Assembly: GCA_964442785.1 (NCBI GenBank)
Contig: CAYTZW010000018.1
Coordinates: forward strand, 1 to 24,763
DNA from: SIG223 sp964442785
GTDB taxonomy: Bacteria; Bacillota_I; Bacilli_A; RFN20; DUOF01
Length of the DNA stretch: 24,763 nt
Direction: 5' to 3'
Shown here piece by piece: positions 8,912 through 14,602 of this stretch. The position numbers and the translations under genes are program-made. The notes under the pieces are model-generated. The model had not been told where the DNA came from. It worked only from the letters and a program-made list of their open reading frames with translations, and did not search any database. Numbering within the stretch: the first letter of the stretch is position 1; each line of letters opens with the position of its first letter.

Positions 8912-8919
8912 GTTATAAT
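8911..8919 (+). promoter_or_regulatory. Extended -10 promoter of mtaB
   Basis: TGTTATAAT is a perfect extended -10 (TGn plus TATAAT), 18 bp upstream of the mtaB start. No good -35 is visible because that position is taken by the preceding terminator. Confidence 0.45.
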
Positions 8920-8937
8920 AAGAAAGGTGATGTATAA

Positions 8938-10236
8938 ATGAAGTTAATTAAAGTTATTTCTTTAGGTTGTAAAGTTAATCAATATGAAAGCGAAGCCGTA
9001 TTAGAACAATTTAAAGAACGTGGATATAAATTGGCAAAAGAAGATGAAGTTGCTGATGTTGTTGTTATTAATACTTGTTCCGTTACTAGTGTAGCGGATT
9101 CTAAAAGTAGGCAAAGAATTCATAAAGAGATAAAAGAAAATCCGCGTGCTATTGTTTGTGCTATGGGTTGTTATAGTCAAGTTGGATATGAAGTTTTGCG
9201 TAAAATAGAAGGTTTATCAATAATTGTAGGTACCGATAAAAGAAATAAAATCTATGAATATGTGGAAGAATATCAAAAAAATCCTCATCAAATTGTAGAT
9301 ATTTCTAATAGTAGAGAATTTAAGGAATTTGAAAATCAAAAACTTAGTTTTTATACCGATAATGTCCGTGTTTATTTAAAAATTCAAGACGGCTGTAATA
9401 ATTTTTGTAGTTATTGTATAGTTCCTTATACAAGAGGAAGGGTTAGAAGTAGAAAGAAAGAACAAGTCTTAGAAGAAGCCACTAGATTTGCTCAAAATGG
9501 TTATAAGGAATTAGTTTTAACAGGAATTCATACCGCAGCCTATGGACAAGATTTAGGAGATTATAAGTTTGATGATTTGTTAGAAGATTTACTTAAAATA
9601 GAAGGAATTGAACGAATTAGAATTTCTTCGATTGAAGATAGTGAAATTAGTGATAGATTTGTCGAGTTGTTGAAAAATAATAAGAAGATAGTTAATCATA
9701 TTCATATTCCTTTGCAATCAGGTTGTGATACCGTTTTAAAAAGAATGAACCGTAAATATGATACAACTTATTTTGCTTCTTCTATTAAAAAGTTAAGAGA
9801 AGCAGTTTCTGATATTGCAATAACTACCGATGTTATTGTAGGTTTTCCTGGGGAAACTGAAAAAGAATTTGAAAAAACTTACAATTTTATAAAAGATTCA
9901 AAATTAACTCAATTACACGTTTTTCCATATTCAGTAAGACAAGGAACTTTAGCTGCTAAAATGCCTAATCAAATTGCTCCTAAAATAAAAAAGGAAAGAG
10001 TAAAAAAATTAATAGAATTATCTGATAGTTTATTTACTGATTATATTAAAAATTATTTAGAAAAAACGGTAGATGTATTAGTGGAAAGTGAAAGAGAAGG
10101 TTACCTAATTGGTCATACCTCTAATTATTTGAAAGTTGCTTTTAAAGGAAACAAAGAACTAATAAATCAAATAGTACCTGTTTATTTAGAAAAAGTAGAA
10201 GGATTATTGCTAGAAGGAAAAATGGTTAATAATTAA
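8938..10236 (+). CDS. mtaB: tRNA threonylcarbamoyladenosine (t6A37) methylthiotransferase MtaB
   Basis: MtaB converts t6A to ms2t6A at position 37 of ANN-decoding tRNAs, a radical-SAM sulfur insertion needing two 4Fe-4S clusters. The 432-residue protein shows the N-terminal UPF0004 domain with cluster cysteines C11 (SLGC), C47 (NTCS) and C78 (GCYSQ). The radical-SAM CxxxCxxC motif is C153, C157 and C160 (DGCNNFCSYC). The SPLASH-type LQSGCDTVLKRMNRKY segment and a C-terminal TRAM-like domain follow. SLGCKVNQYE at the N-terminus favours MtaB over MiaB or RimO. The ribosome site is AGGTGAT. It sits in its usual Firmicutes position after rsmE and upstream of rpsU. Confidence 0.95.
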   Translation: MKLIKVISLGCKVNQYESEAVLEQFKERGYKLAKEDEVADVVVINTCSVTSVADSKSRQRIHKEIKENPRAIVCAMGCYSQVGYEVLRKIEGLSIIVGTDKRNKIYEYVEEYQKNPHQIVDISNSREFKEFENQKLSFYTDNVRVYLKIQDGCNNFCSYCIVPYTRGRVRSRKKEQVLEEATRFAQNGYKELVLTGIHTAAYGQDLGDYKFDDLLEDLLKIEGIERIRISSIEDSEISDRFVELLKNNKKIVNHIHIPLQSGCDTVLKRMNRKYDTTYFASSIKKLREAVSDIAITTDVIVGFPGETEKEFEKTYNFIKDSKLTQLHVFPYSVRQGTLAAKMPNQIAPKIKKERVKKLIELSDSLFTDYIKNYLEKTVDVLVESEREGYLIGHTSNYLKVAFKGNKELINQIVPVYLEKVEGLLLEGKMVNN

Positions 10237-10254
10237 CATTGTTTTTAATTGCTA

Positions 10255-10283
10255 TTGAGGAACTTTATTAAATAAAATACAAT
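10255..10283 (+). promoter_or_regulatory. Probable promoter of the 189-residue gene
   Basis: TTGAGG (10255-10260) and TACAAT (10278-10283) are separated by 17 bp, 18 bp upstream of the chosen start at 10301. Confidence 0.4.
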
Positions 10284-10300
10284 AAAAAACGGTGATGAAA

Positions 10301-10870
10301 ATGTTAATGTATAGCAACAATCAAAAAGTATTCTTGGAAATTCACAAACAAAAATATCTTTTAGAAAGAGGAAAATTAGAAAATAATTATTTGTATTTTG
10401 GTACTCTTGATAAACAAGAGGAGTTTGCTCATTATTTAGATGTCAAAGGCGAATATATCAAGATGAAAAAGCAAATAAGAGTTCCTCTTTTTCTTAAAGA
10501 TGAAGTATATGTTGCTAAGAAAATAGATAGATTTGATAATGTAAGTGAACTTAATACCATTTTAACTTTAAATGGCGAATATGAAGTTGGTAAAAATGAA
10601 GTAGTTACAGTTTTATCTCCTAGAGTTGCTTTGGTAGAAAAAAATCTAAAAGAAGAAAAAATAGGTTTTTACTTAAAAAATTTAAAAGACGGAAGTACAA
10701 TAGAAGAAGTAATACCTAATGAGTATTTTCCTGAAAAACATATCGAAATAATTAAAGAAAAAGAAGAAACTTTTGTTTGCATCGTTAATTCTTTAGGAAA
10801 TTATAGCAAATATTCAATAGAACAATTACACGATATTTTAGACAAAAAAGGAAGAAATATTAGAAAATAA
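10301..10870 (+). CDS. Hypothetical protein, 189 residues
   Basis: Several in-frame starts are possible: GTG 10292 and ATG 10295, 10301 and 10307. I chose 10301 because GGTGA (10291-10295) then serves as ribosome site with five bases between. The product is Lys/Glu-rich, with no signal peptide or membrane segment. Its first two thirds read as successive beta strands (KVFLEIHKQKYLLERG, YLYFGTL, KKQIRVPLFL, EVVTVLSPRVALVE), then it ends in a short helix (SIEQLHDILDKKG). I do not recognise a family. It lies between mtaB and a terminator shared with the convergent coiled-coil gene, and appears to have its own promoter. Confidence 0.6.
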   Translation: MLMYSNNQKVFLEIHKQKYLLERGKLENNYLYFGTLDKQEEFAHYLDVKGEYIKMKKQIRVPLFLKDEVYVAKKIDRFDNVSELNTILTLNGEYEVGKNEVVTVLSPRVALVEKNLKEEKIGFYLKNLKDGSTIEEVIPNEYFPEKHIEIIKEKEETFVCIVNSLGNYSKYSIEQLHDILDKKGRNIRK

Positions 10871-10873
10871 TAT

Positions 10874-10913
10874 AAAAAGATATCTCTGCTTCAATAATAG
10901 ATGATATCTTTTT
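10874..10913. terminator. Bidirectional intrinsic terminator between convergent genes
   Basis: AAAAAGATATC (10874-10884) pairs with GATATCTTTTT (10903-10913). The A-tract and T-tract flanks make it usable from both strands, ending the 189-residue gene on plus and the coiled-coil gene on minus. Confidence 0.75.
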
Positions 10914-10924
10914 AATTTGGATTA

Positions 10925-11239
10925 TTAACTCCCTGATGATATAAGACGAATTATATTATCTACTTTTGTTTGAAGGTCTTCAATTATTGCTTCATCAGCG
11001 GCTAGTTGGTCTTCTAGATTTTCAATGTCTTCTTGCATTTTATTTTTTGAAGTTTTAAGGCTATTTATGTCATTTTCCATAGTGCTATTTACAGTTTCAA
11101 GGTCTTTAACCCTATTTTTTAATTTAGTGTTATCTTTTTTTACATTGGAGATAGAAACATAAAGACAAATGCTAAAGACAAGCATTAAAACTGAATAAGC
11201 GAGTGCAGAACCTAAGATGATTTTTGAAGATTTTTTCAT
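10925..11239 (-). CDS. Small membrane-anchored coiled-coil protein, function unknown
   Basis: This is the only sizeable gene on the minus strand. The 104-residue product starts with basic residues (MKKSSK), then a single hydrophobic segment at about residues 8-30. The rest is a heptad-like Lys/Glu/Asp/Asn/Leu coiled coil (about 32-98, e.g. LKNRVKDLETVNSTMENDI). It should sit in the membrane with the coiled coil on one side, most likely outside, similar in layout to small FtsL/FtsB/DivIC-like proteins, but no specific match is recognised. The start is supported by AGAAAGGAA upstream on the minus strand, and a 17-bp-spaced promoter is visible. It lies beside the tandem toxin-antitoxin-like block and is transcribed divergently from the first small RNA. 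Confidence 0.7.
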   Translation of the reverse strand: MKKSSKIILGSALAYSVLMLVFSICLYVSISNVKKDNTKLKNRVKDLETVNSTMENDINSLKTSKNKMQEDIENLEDQLAADEAIIEDLQTKVDNIIRLISSGS

Positions 11240-11267
11240 TTTATAATTTCCTTTCTTTTTTTAAAAA

Positions 11268-11296
11268 AGTTTACCATAAAAAATATATGAGTTCAA
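11268..11296 (-). promoter_or_regulatory. Promoter of the coiled-coil protein gene
   Basis: On the minus strand, TTGAAC (complement of 11291-11296) and TAAACT (complement of 11268-11273) are spaced by 17 bp. It is back to back with the small-RNA promoter at 11309-11337, with 12 bp between the -35 boxes. Confidence 0.55.
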
Positions 11297-11308
11297 CGTT
11301 TTAAGATA

Positions 11309-11337
11309 TTTACAAATTTTAAAAAGTAGCATATAAT
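11309..11337 (+). promoter_or_regulatory. Promoter of small RNA copy 1
   Basis: TTTACA (11309-11314), 17 bp, then a perfect TATAAT (11332-11337). Transcription would begin near 11344, and no ORF with a ribosome site follows, which points to a non-coding RNA. Confidence 0.7.
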
Positions 11338-11343
11338 AAATAT

Positions 11344-11397
11344 AGATAGACAAGGGACTATTTGAAGGCTTGTAAAGTTACTTGCTATCTTTTTTTA
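11344..11397 (+). ncRNA. Putative antisense antitoxin RNA, copy 1
   Basis: A transcript of about 53 nt is predicted from the promoter just upstream. It ends at an intrinsic terminator formed by its own ends: GATAGACAAG (11345-11354) pairs with CTTGCTATC (11381-11389) with one bulged A, followed by a T-run to 11396. It carries no start codon with a ribosome site. It is complementary to the last six codons and the 3' UTR of the minus-strand peptide gene at 11378-11470, so the two transcripts converge and overlap at their 3' ends. That layout is known for ratA/txpA and SR4/bsrG antitoxins in Bacillus, where the RNA promotes decay or blocks translation of the toxin mRNA. The role here is inferred from layout. 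Confidence 0.6.
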
Positions 11398-11470
11398 ATA
11401 TCATATAAATGATACTAAATAGATAACAAGATAAAGTTAGTATGGTAATTTCAAATATTTTTTCTAACAT
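11378..11470 (-). CDS. Putative type I toxin: 30-residue hydrophobic peptide, copy 1
   Basis: On the minus strand ATG (11470-11468) to TAA (11380-11378) encodes 30 residues. It begins MLEKIFEITIL, continues through a single hydrophobic helix (about residues 5-25, including LSCYLFSIIYMIL) and ends with the basic tail KKDSK. A ribosome site AGAAAGGA (complement of 11482-11489) lies 11 bases upstream. Size, one transmembrane helix and charged C-terminus match the layout of type I toxin peptides such as TxpA and BsrG, which depolarise or damage the membrane, but the sequence is not one I can place. GACTTTAAT in the leader can pair with ATTAAAGTC between the ribosome site and the start codon, which would hide the ribosome site. 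The plus-strand RNA at 11344-11397 overlaps its 3' end. Confidence 0.6.
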   Translation of the reverse strand: MLEKIFEITILTLSCYLFSIIYMILKKDSK

Positions 11471-11473
11471 AAT

Positions 11474-11532
11474 GACTTTAATCCTTTCTAGCCAAATAAA
11501 ATCTATTCTGTACTAGCAATAGTATTAAAGTC
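11474..11532 (-). promoter_or_regulatory. Ribosome-site-sequestering stem in the toxin mRNA leader, copy 1
   Basis: Inverted repeat of 9 bp: GACTTTAAT at 11474-11482 and ATTAAAGTC at 11524-11532. In the minus-strand mRNA the first-transcribed arm would pair with the bases just before the AUG and reach into the AGGA of the ribosome site after one mismatch. An identical arrangement occurs at 11827-11885 in copy 2. Confidence 0.55.
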
Positions 11533-11547
11533 CCTTATCTTCTATTA

Positions 11548-11580
11548 CCAGTAAGAATAATAACTTTACTGGCTTTTTTA
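11548..11580. terminator. Hairpin: plus-strand terminator and 5' stem-loop of the toxin mRNA, copy 1
   Basis: CCAGTAA (11548-11554) pairs with TTACTGG (11566-11572), followed on the plus strand by C and six T residues: a plausible terminator for plus-strand read-through. On the minus strand the same stem begins about 7 bases after the -10 box, so it would cap the 5' end of the toxin mRNA, as stabilising 5' stems do in other type I toxin messages. Confidence 0.6.
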
Positions 11581-11585
11581 TTATA
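11580..11585 (-). promoter_or_regulatory. -10 box of toxin gene copy 1
   Basis: Perfect TATAAT on the minus strand. The -35 position (complement of 11603-11608, ACCAAT) does not match consensus, so this promoter looks weaker than that of the antisense RNA, as expected for a toxin/antitoxin RNA pair. Confidence 0.45.
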
Positions 11586-11665
11586 CAATAATTAAAACAT
11601 AAATTGGTCCTGACTTTTTCTTATCTTTTTCTCACAAGAATTTAACAAAAGAATAAATAGAGATA

Positions 11666-11694
11666 TTTACAAAAAGAGGATTATCGAATATAAT
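11666..11694 (+). promoter_or_regulatory. Promoter of small RNA copy 2
   Basis: TTTACA (11666-11671), 17 bp, TATAAT (11689-11694). The hexamers and spacing match copy 1 while the spacer sequence has diverged, which suggests selection on the promoter. Confidence 0.7.
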
Positions 11695-11700
11695 GAATAT

Positions 11701-11750
11701 AGATAGATAAGGGACTGTGGGTTAGTAAAGTTACTTGCTATCTTTTTTTA
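11701..11750 (+). ncRNA. Putative antisense antitoxin RNA, copy 2
   Basis: Equivalent of the RNA at 11344-11397. It begins near 11701; GATAGATAAG (11702-11711) pairs with CTTGCTATC (11734-11742), then seven T residues. Relative to copy 1 the stem keeps pairing (C-G becomes a U-G pair), while the internal region (11717-11724) differs from copy 1. It overlaps the 3' end of the second peptide gene in antisense. Confidence 0.6.
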
Positions 11751-11823
11751 ATATCATATAAATGATACTAAATAGATAACAAGATAAAGTTAGTATGGTA
11801 ATTTCAAATATTTTTTCTAACAT
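11731..11823 (-). CDS. Putative type I toxin: 30-residue hydrophobic peptide, copy 2
   Basis: The coding sequence, ribosome site and leader are identical to the copy at 11378-11470: ATG at 11823-11821, TAA at 11733-11731. It has its own minus-strand -10 box and its own overlapping antisense RNA at 11701-11750, so each copy forms a complete unit. The peptide ORF is intact in both copies. It lies about 290 bp upstream of rpsU, on the opposite strand. Confidence 0.6.
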   Translation of the reverse strand: MLEKIFEITILTLSCYLFSIIYMILKKDSK

Positions 11824-11900
11824 AATGACTTTAATCCTTTCTAGCCAAATAAAATCTATTCTGTACTAGCAATAGTATTAAAGTCCCTTATCTTCTATTA

Positions 11901-11933
11901 CCAGTAAGAATAATAACTTTACTGGCTTTTTTA
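11901..11933. terminator. Hairpin: plus-strand terminator and 5' stem-loop of the toxin mRNA, copy 2
   Basis: Identical to the hairpin at 11548-11580, with the same T-run on the plus strand. It also protects the rpsU region from upstream plus-strand transcription. Confidence 0.6.
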
Positions 11934-11938
11934 TTATA
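11933..11938 (-). promoter_or_regulatory. -10 box of toxin gene copy 2
   Basis: TATAAT on the minus strand, within the identical repeat; same weak -35 context as copy 1. Confidence 0.45.
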
Positions 11939-12034
11939 CAATAATTAAAACATAAATTGGTCCTGACTTTTTCTTGTTTTTTTCTCATAAAATTGTCTAT
12001 CAACGATATTTTTTGCACACAAAACATAAAAATA

Positions 12035-12063
12035 TTGCATAAATTTTAAAAAGTGTATATAAT
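12035..12063 (+). promoter_or_regulatory. rpsU promoter
   Basis: TTGCAT (12035-12040), 17 bp, TATAAT (12058-12063), with transcription expected near 12070 and a leader of about 45 nt. The spacer shares a 14-base A/T stretch with the promoter of small RNA copy 1. Confidence 0.75.
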
Positions 12064-12113
12064 GAATACTCGTAAAGAAGTTTGAGACTTCTACAGAGGA
12101 GGGTAGTTCTTAC

Positions 12114-12290
12114 ATGTCAAAAGTATCAATCCGTGACAACGAATCATTGGATGATGCATTACGCCGTTTTAAAAGACAAGTATCAAAAGCTGGTACTCTT
12201 GAAGAAGCTCGTAAACGCGAATGCTATATGAAACCTGGCGTTGCTCGTAGAGAAAAAATTAAGAATTCTAAAAAGAAAAAGAAATTCTAA
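12114..12290 (+). CDS. rpsU: 30S ribosomal protein S21
   Basis: The 58-residue product is the small basic ribosomal protein S21, located near the 30S platform where the Shine-Dalgarno helix forms. The sequence begins MSKVSIRDNESLDDALRR, continues KRQVSKAGTLEEARKRE and ends in a Lys-rich tail (KNSKKKKKF), all typical of S21. The ribosome site AGAGGAGGG (12096-12104) is strong. It uses CGC, CGT and GGC codons more than its neighbours, as expected of a highly expressed gene. It has its own promoter and a strong terminator, and sits in its normal Firmicutes place ahead of yqfC-yqfD-phoH. Confidence 0.97.
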   Translation: MSKVSIRDNESLDDALRRFKRQVSKAGTLEEARKRECYMKPGVARREKIKNSKKKKKF

Positions 12291-12306
12291 GAAAATCTAA
12301 TGTAAG

Positions 12307-12331
12307 AAAGTACCTTTGGTGCTTTTTTTTT
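12307..12331 (+). terminator. Intrinsic terminator of rpsU
   Basis: AAAGTACC (12307-12314) pairs with GGTGCTTT (12318-12325, one G-U) around a TTT loop, followed by a run of T residues to 12331. Confidence 0.85.
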
Positions 12332-12363
12332 GCTTTTTTTCATATCATTATGTAGGTGATTAA

Positions 12364-12567
12364 ATGTTCTATTACACAAATAAATCCTTAAAGGTTGTCA
12401 AAGTAAAAAGAATTATCAGTCTTTTAGAAAATTATGTAGAATTACAATTACCTAAATTACTTTTAAAAGTATCAGGTTCTAATTTATATATTTCTTATAT
12501 TGAAGGTTCTGAAATTGTTATAAATGGTAATATTGTTCATCTTGATATCGAGGATTTTAAGGTATGA
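12364..12567 (+). CDS. yqfC: YabP/YqfC family protein
   Basis: A 67-residue protein of the YabP/YqfC family, whose Bacillus members are expressed under sporulation sigma factors and act in the mother cell with YqfD. The recognisable part is the strand-rich centre (ENYVELQLPKLLLKVSGSNL), followed by YIEGSEIVINGNI. It is shorter than the roughly 90 residues usual for YqfC. AGGTGAT provides the ribosome site. Its TGA stop overlaps the ATG of yqfD (ATGA), so the two are translationally coupled; this also shows that TGA terminates translation in this genome. Whether the organism sporulates cannot be told from this window. Confidence 0.75.
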   Translation: MFYYTNKSLKVVKVKRIISLLENYVELQLPKLLLKVSGSNLYISYIEGSEIVINGNIVHLDIEDFKV

Positions 12568-13496
12568 AAAAGTTTTATGATTTGTATAGGATTACTTCTT
12601 ATAATAAGCTTTATTTGTTGGATAGATTGAAAAATTCTTCCATTCAAGTTAGAAATTTTTTTCAAATTGATGAGTATACTTTTTCTTTTGAAAGTTCTTT
12701 TATTAATAGAAGAAAAATTCAAAAGTTTTTTCCTTATGCTAAAATCGTTAAGTCAAAAGGAATTTTTACTTTTTTTCGTTTTCTTATTGTAGAAAAAATC
12801 ACTTTAATATGTATTATTATTTCTAGTTGCTTTTTCTTTTTTCTTTCTACAAAAATATGGAAGATAAAAATAAGAGGTAATTATGAAATTATAAATCAAA
12901 ATATCTTAGAAAATTTGGAAAGTTTTCATTTGAAACAAGGTTCTAAAAAACCCAACTTCACTAAACTAAAACAAATTGAAAATAAGATATATGAAGATAT
13001 GGAAAATGAAATTGAATGGTTAGAATTTTCTTTAAGTGGTTCTGTTTTGTACATTAACTATATTAAAAGAAGAATTGCTCCTGAAATAAAAGAAACAAAA
13101 GGAAAATTATATGCGAGTAAAGACGGGATAATTAGCAGAATTGATATTTCTAAAGGAAATGTTTTAGTTAAAGAAAATCAATATGTTAGAAAAGGTGATT
13201 TATTAGTAGATGATTATCTAATAAGTAGTAGTAATCAGGAAGTTTATTTAGGAACAAGTGGTAATATTTATGCTTATACTTGGTATCTAGTTGATTTGAG
13301 TTATCAAACTTCTTTAAATGATGAAGCAGACATCTTTTTAGAGGCAAAAGAAAAGAGTTTGCAAGAAATTGAAAATAAGTTATCCCCAAATGCGAGTGTT
13401 TTCAAAGAAAACATTTTACAATATAAGCAAAAAGATAATATAATTTCCATAAAGATACATTTCACTTTTATTGAAATGATTGGGGAGGAAATTTAA
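12564..13496 (+). CDS. yqfD: YqfD family membrane protein (sporulation-associated)
   Basis: The 310-residue protein has one membrane helix (about residues 78-96, ITLICIIISSCFFFFL), an N-terminal cytoplasmic part with a HFRR-like basic region, and an external part. The external part begins with a POTRA-like stretch (IWKIKIRGNYEIINQNILENL). It continues through the family segment around KGKLYASKDGIISRIDISKGN and KENQYVRKGDLLVDD, a beta-barrel-like region shared with membrane-fusion proteins. YqfD in Bacillus is close to 400 residues, so this is a shortened form. It is encoded between yqfC and phoH as in sporulating Firmicutes. Role beyond membrane anchoring is unknown here. Confidence 0.8.
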   Translation: MKKFYDLYRITSYNKLYLLDRLKNSSIQVRNFFQIDEYTFSFESSFINRRKIQKFFPYAKIVKSKGIFTFFRFLIVEKITLICIIISSCFFFFLSTKIWKIKIRGNYEIINQNILENLESFHLKQGSKKPNFTKLKQIENKIYEDMENEIEWLEFSLSGSVLYINYIKRRIAPEIKETKGKLYASKDGIISRIDISKGNVLVKENQYVRKGDLLVDDYLISSSNQEVYLGTSGNIYAYTWYLVDLSYQTSLNDEADIFLEAKEKSLQEIENKLSPNASVFKENILQYKQKDNIISIKIHFTFIEMIGEEI

Positions 13497-13497
13497 A

Positions 13498-14595
13498 ATG
13501 GATTTGTCCAAAAAAAGAAATCAGGATATTTTGAATGTTTTTGGTCCTGCTGATTCAAATTTGAAAATGTTAGAAAAACAATATGATGTTCAAATTACTG
13601 TCCTTGCTAATGATGATGCTAATTCTCAAAAATTAGATATAAGGGGGGGTAAAGAAAAGGTTGTAATTGTTCGAAAAATTCTTACCACTTTATTTGAATT
13701 ATCTAAAAAAGGAAAAGAAATTACCAATGAAACAATAAATAATGCTATTTTATTAGAAAAACAAGGTAATTTAGATGATTATGAAGGATATAAAAATATT
13801 GAAATATGTAAAACTATTAGAGGAGAAGTAATTTATCCAAAAACTAAAGGTCAAAAACAATTAGTAGATACCATTAAAAACAATAATATTATTTTTGCTT
13901 CTGGTCCTGCTGGAACAGGAAAGACTTTTATTGCTGCGGCTTATGCTGCTAAACTTTTAAAAGAAGGAAAAATTGATAAGATTTATTTAGCAAGACCAAA
14001 TGTTGAAGCAGGAGAAAAATTAGGATTTTTACCAGGAGATGTTCGAGAAAAAGTTGAAATGTATTTAGTTCCTTTACTTAATTCTTTACAAGAAATTTTC
14101 GGTAAAGAACAATTAGAAAAATATTTAGAAGGAAAAAGTAGTAAATCTATTGAAACAGGTGCTGTAGCCTATATGAGAGGTTTAACTTTCAAAAATACGA
14201 TTGCAATTATAGATGAAGCTCAAAACTTAACTAGCGACCAATTTAAACTTATTTTAAGTAGAATAGGTCCTAATAGTAAAATAATTATTTGTGGTGATAC
14301 GCGACAATCTGATATTGAACTTGGTCCTACGGGAAAAACAAGCTTGGAATTATTGATTAATCACGTTAAAAATAGGAAAAATGAAGGTTTATATAAAACA
14401 TTCGCAACTTGTGAATTAACAACTAAAGATGTCGTTAGAAGTCAAGAATGTTTAGAAGCTATTGAACTTATTGAAGAATTTGAAATTTTACACGGAAAAG
14501 GAATTGGTAAAACAAAACCTAATTATATGGAAGAATTATGTAAAACTTTAAAAGATTATATTGAAGTTCAAAATGATGTAAAAAAATCTAAATAA
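13498..14595 (+). CDS. phoH: PhoH family ATPase
   Basis: A 366-residue PhoH/YbeZ-type P-loop ATPase. The start is ATG 13498, directly after GGGGAGGAA; an in-frame upstream start inside yqfD lacks a ribosome site. An N-terminal KH-like region precedes the ATPase core. Walker A is GPAGTGKT (136-143), and Walker B is IIDEAQN with Asp239 and Glu240. ICGDTRQSD (sensor-like region) and the conserved ARPNVEAGEKLGFLPGD also fit the family. PhoH proteins are linked to RNA metabolism and commonly lie beside ybeY, the endoribonuclease of rRNA maturation, as here after one intervening gene. The start overlaps the end of yqfD by spacing only 1 bp. Confidence 0.93.
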   Translation: MDLSKKRNQDILNVFGPADSNLKMLEKQYDVQITVLANDDANSQKLDIRGGKEKVVIVRKILTTLFELSKKGKEITNETINNAILLEKQGNLDDYEGYKNIEICKTIRGEVIYPKTKGQKQLVDTIKNNNIIFASGPAGTGKTFIAAAYAAKLLKEGKIDKIYLARPNVEAGEKLGFLPGDVREKVEMYLVPLLNSLQEIFGKEQLEKYLEGKSSKSIETGAVAYMRGLTFKNTIAIIDEAQNLTSDQFKLILSRIGPNSKIIICGDTRQSDIELGPTGKTSLELLINHVKNRKNEGLYKTFATCELTTKDVVRSQECLEAIELIEEFEILHGKGIGKTKPNYMEELCKTLKDYIEVQNDVKKSK

Positions 14596-14602
14596 TTTTA
14601 GG

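Larger units (their letters stand above)
11372..11622. repeat. 251-bp tandem repeat, copy 1
   Basis: Reading base by base, 11372-11622 and 11725-11975 are identical with no indel (offset 353). Each copy contains the peptide gene, its leader, the hairpin at 11548 and the minus-strand -10 box. The flanks, including the 5' half of each small RNA and its promoter, are similar but diverged. Confidence 0.9.
11725..11975. repeat. 251-bp tandem repeat, copy 2
   Basis: Identical to 11372-11622; see that entry for the contents. Perfect identity implies recent duplication or gene conversion. Confidence 0.9.

Noticed and set aside
11473..11517. Plus-strand 14-codon ORF inside the tandem repeat
   Set aside because: No ribosome site, and it lies opposite the toxin leader; the minus-strand peptide has better signals.
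11344..11975. CRISPR-like or riboswitch interpretation of the tandem block
   Set aside because: Only two long units with promoters, terminators and an ORF; no short repeats with spacers and no known aptamer motif.
12565..12567. Mycoplasma-like genetic code (TGA as Trp)
   Set aside because: TGA ends yqfC in an ATGA overlap and ends the YafQ-like toxin right after its conserved C-terminus; Trp codons are TGG in all conserved motifs.
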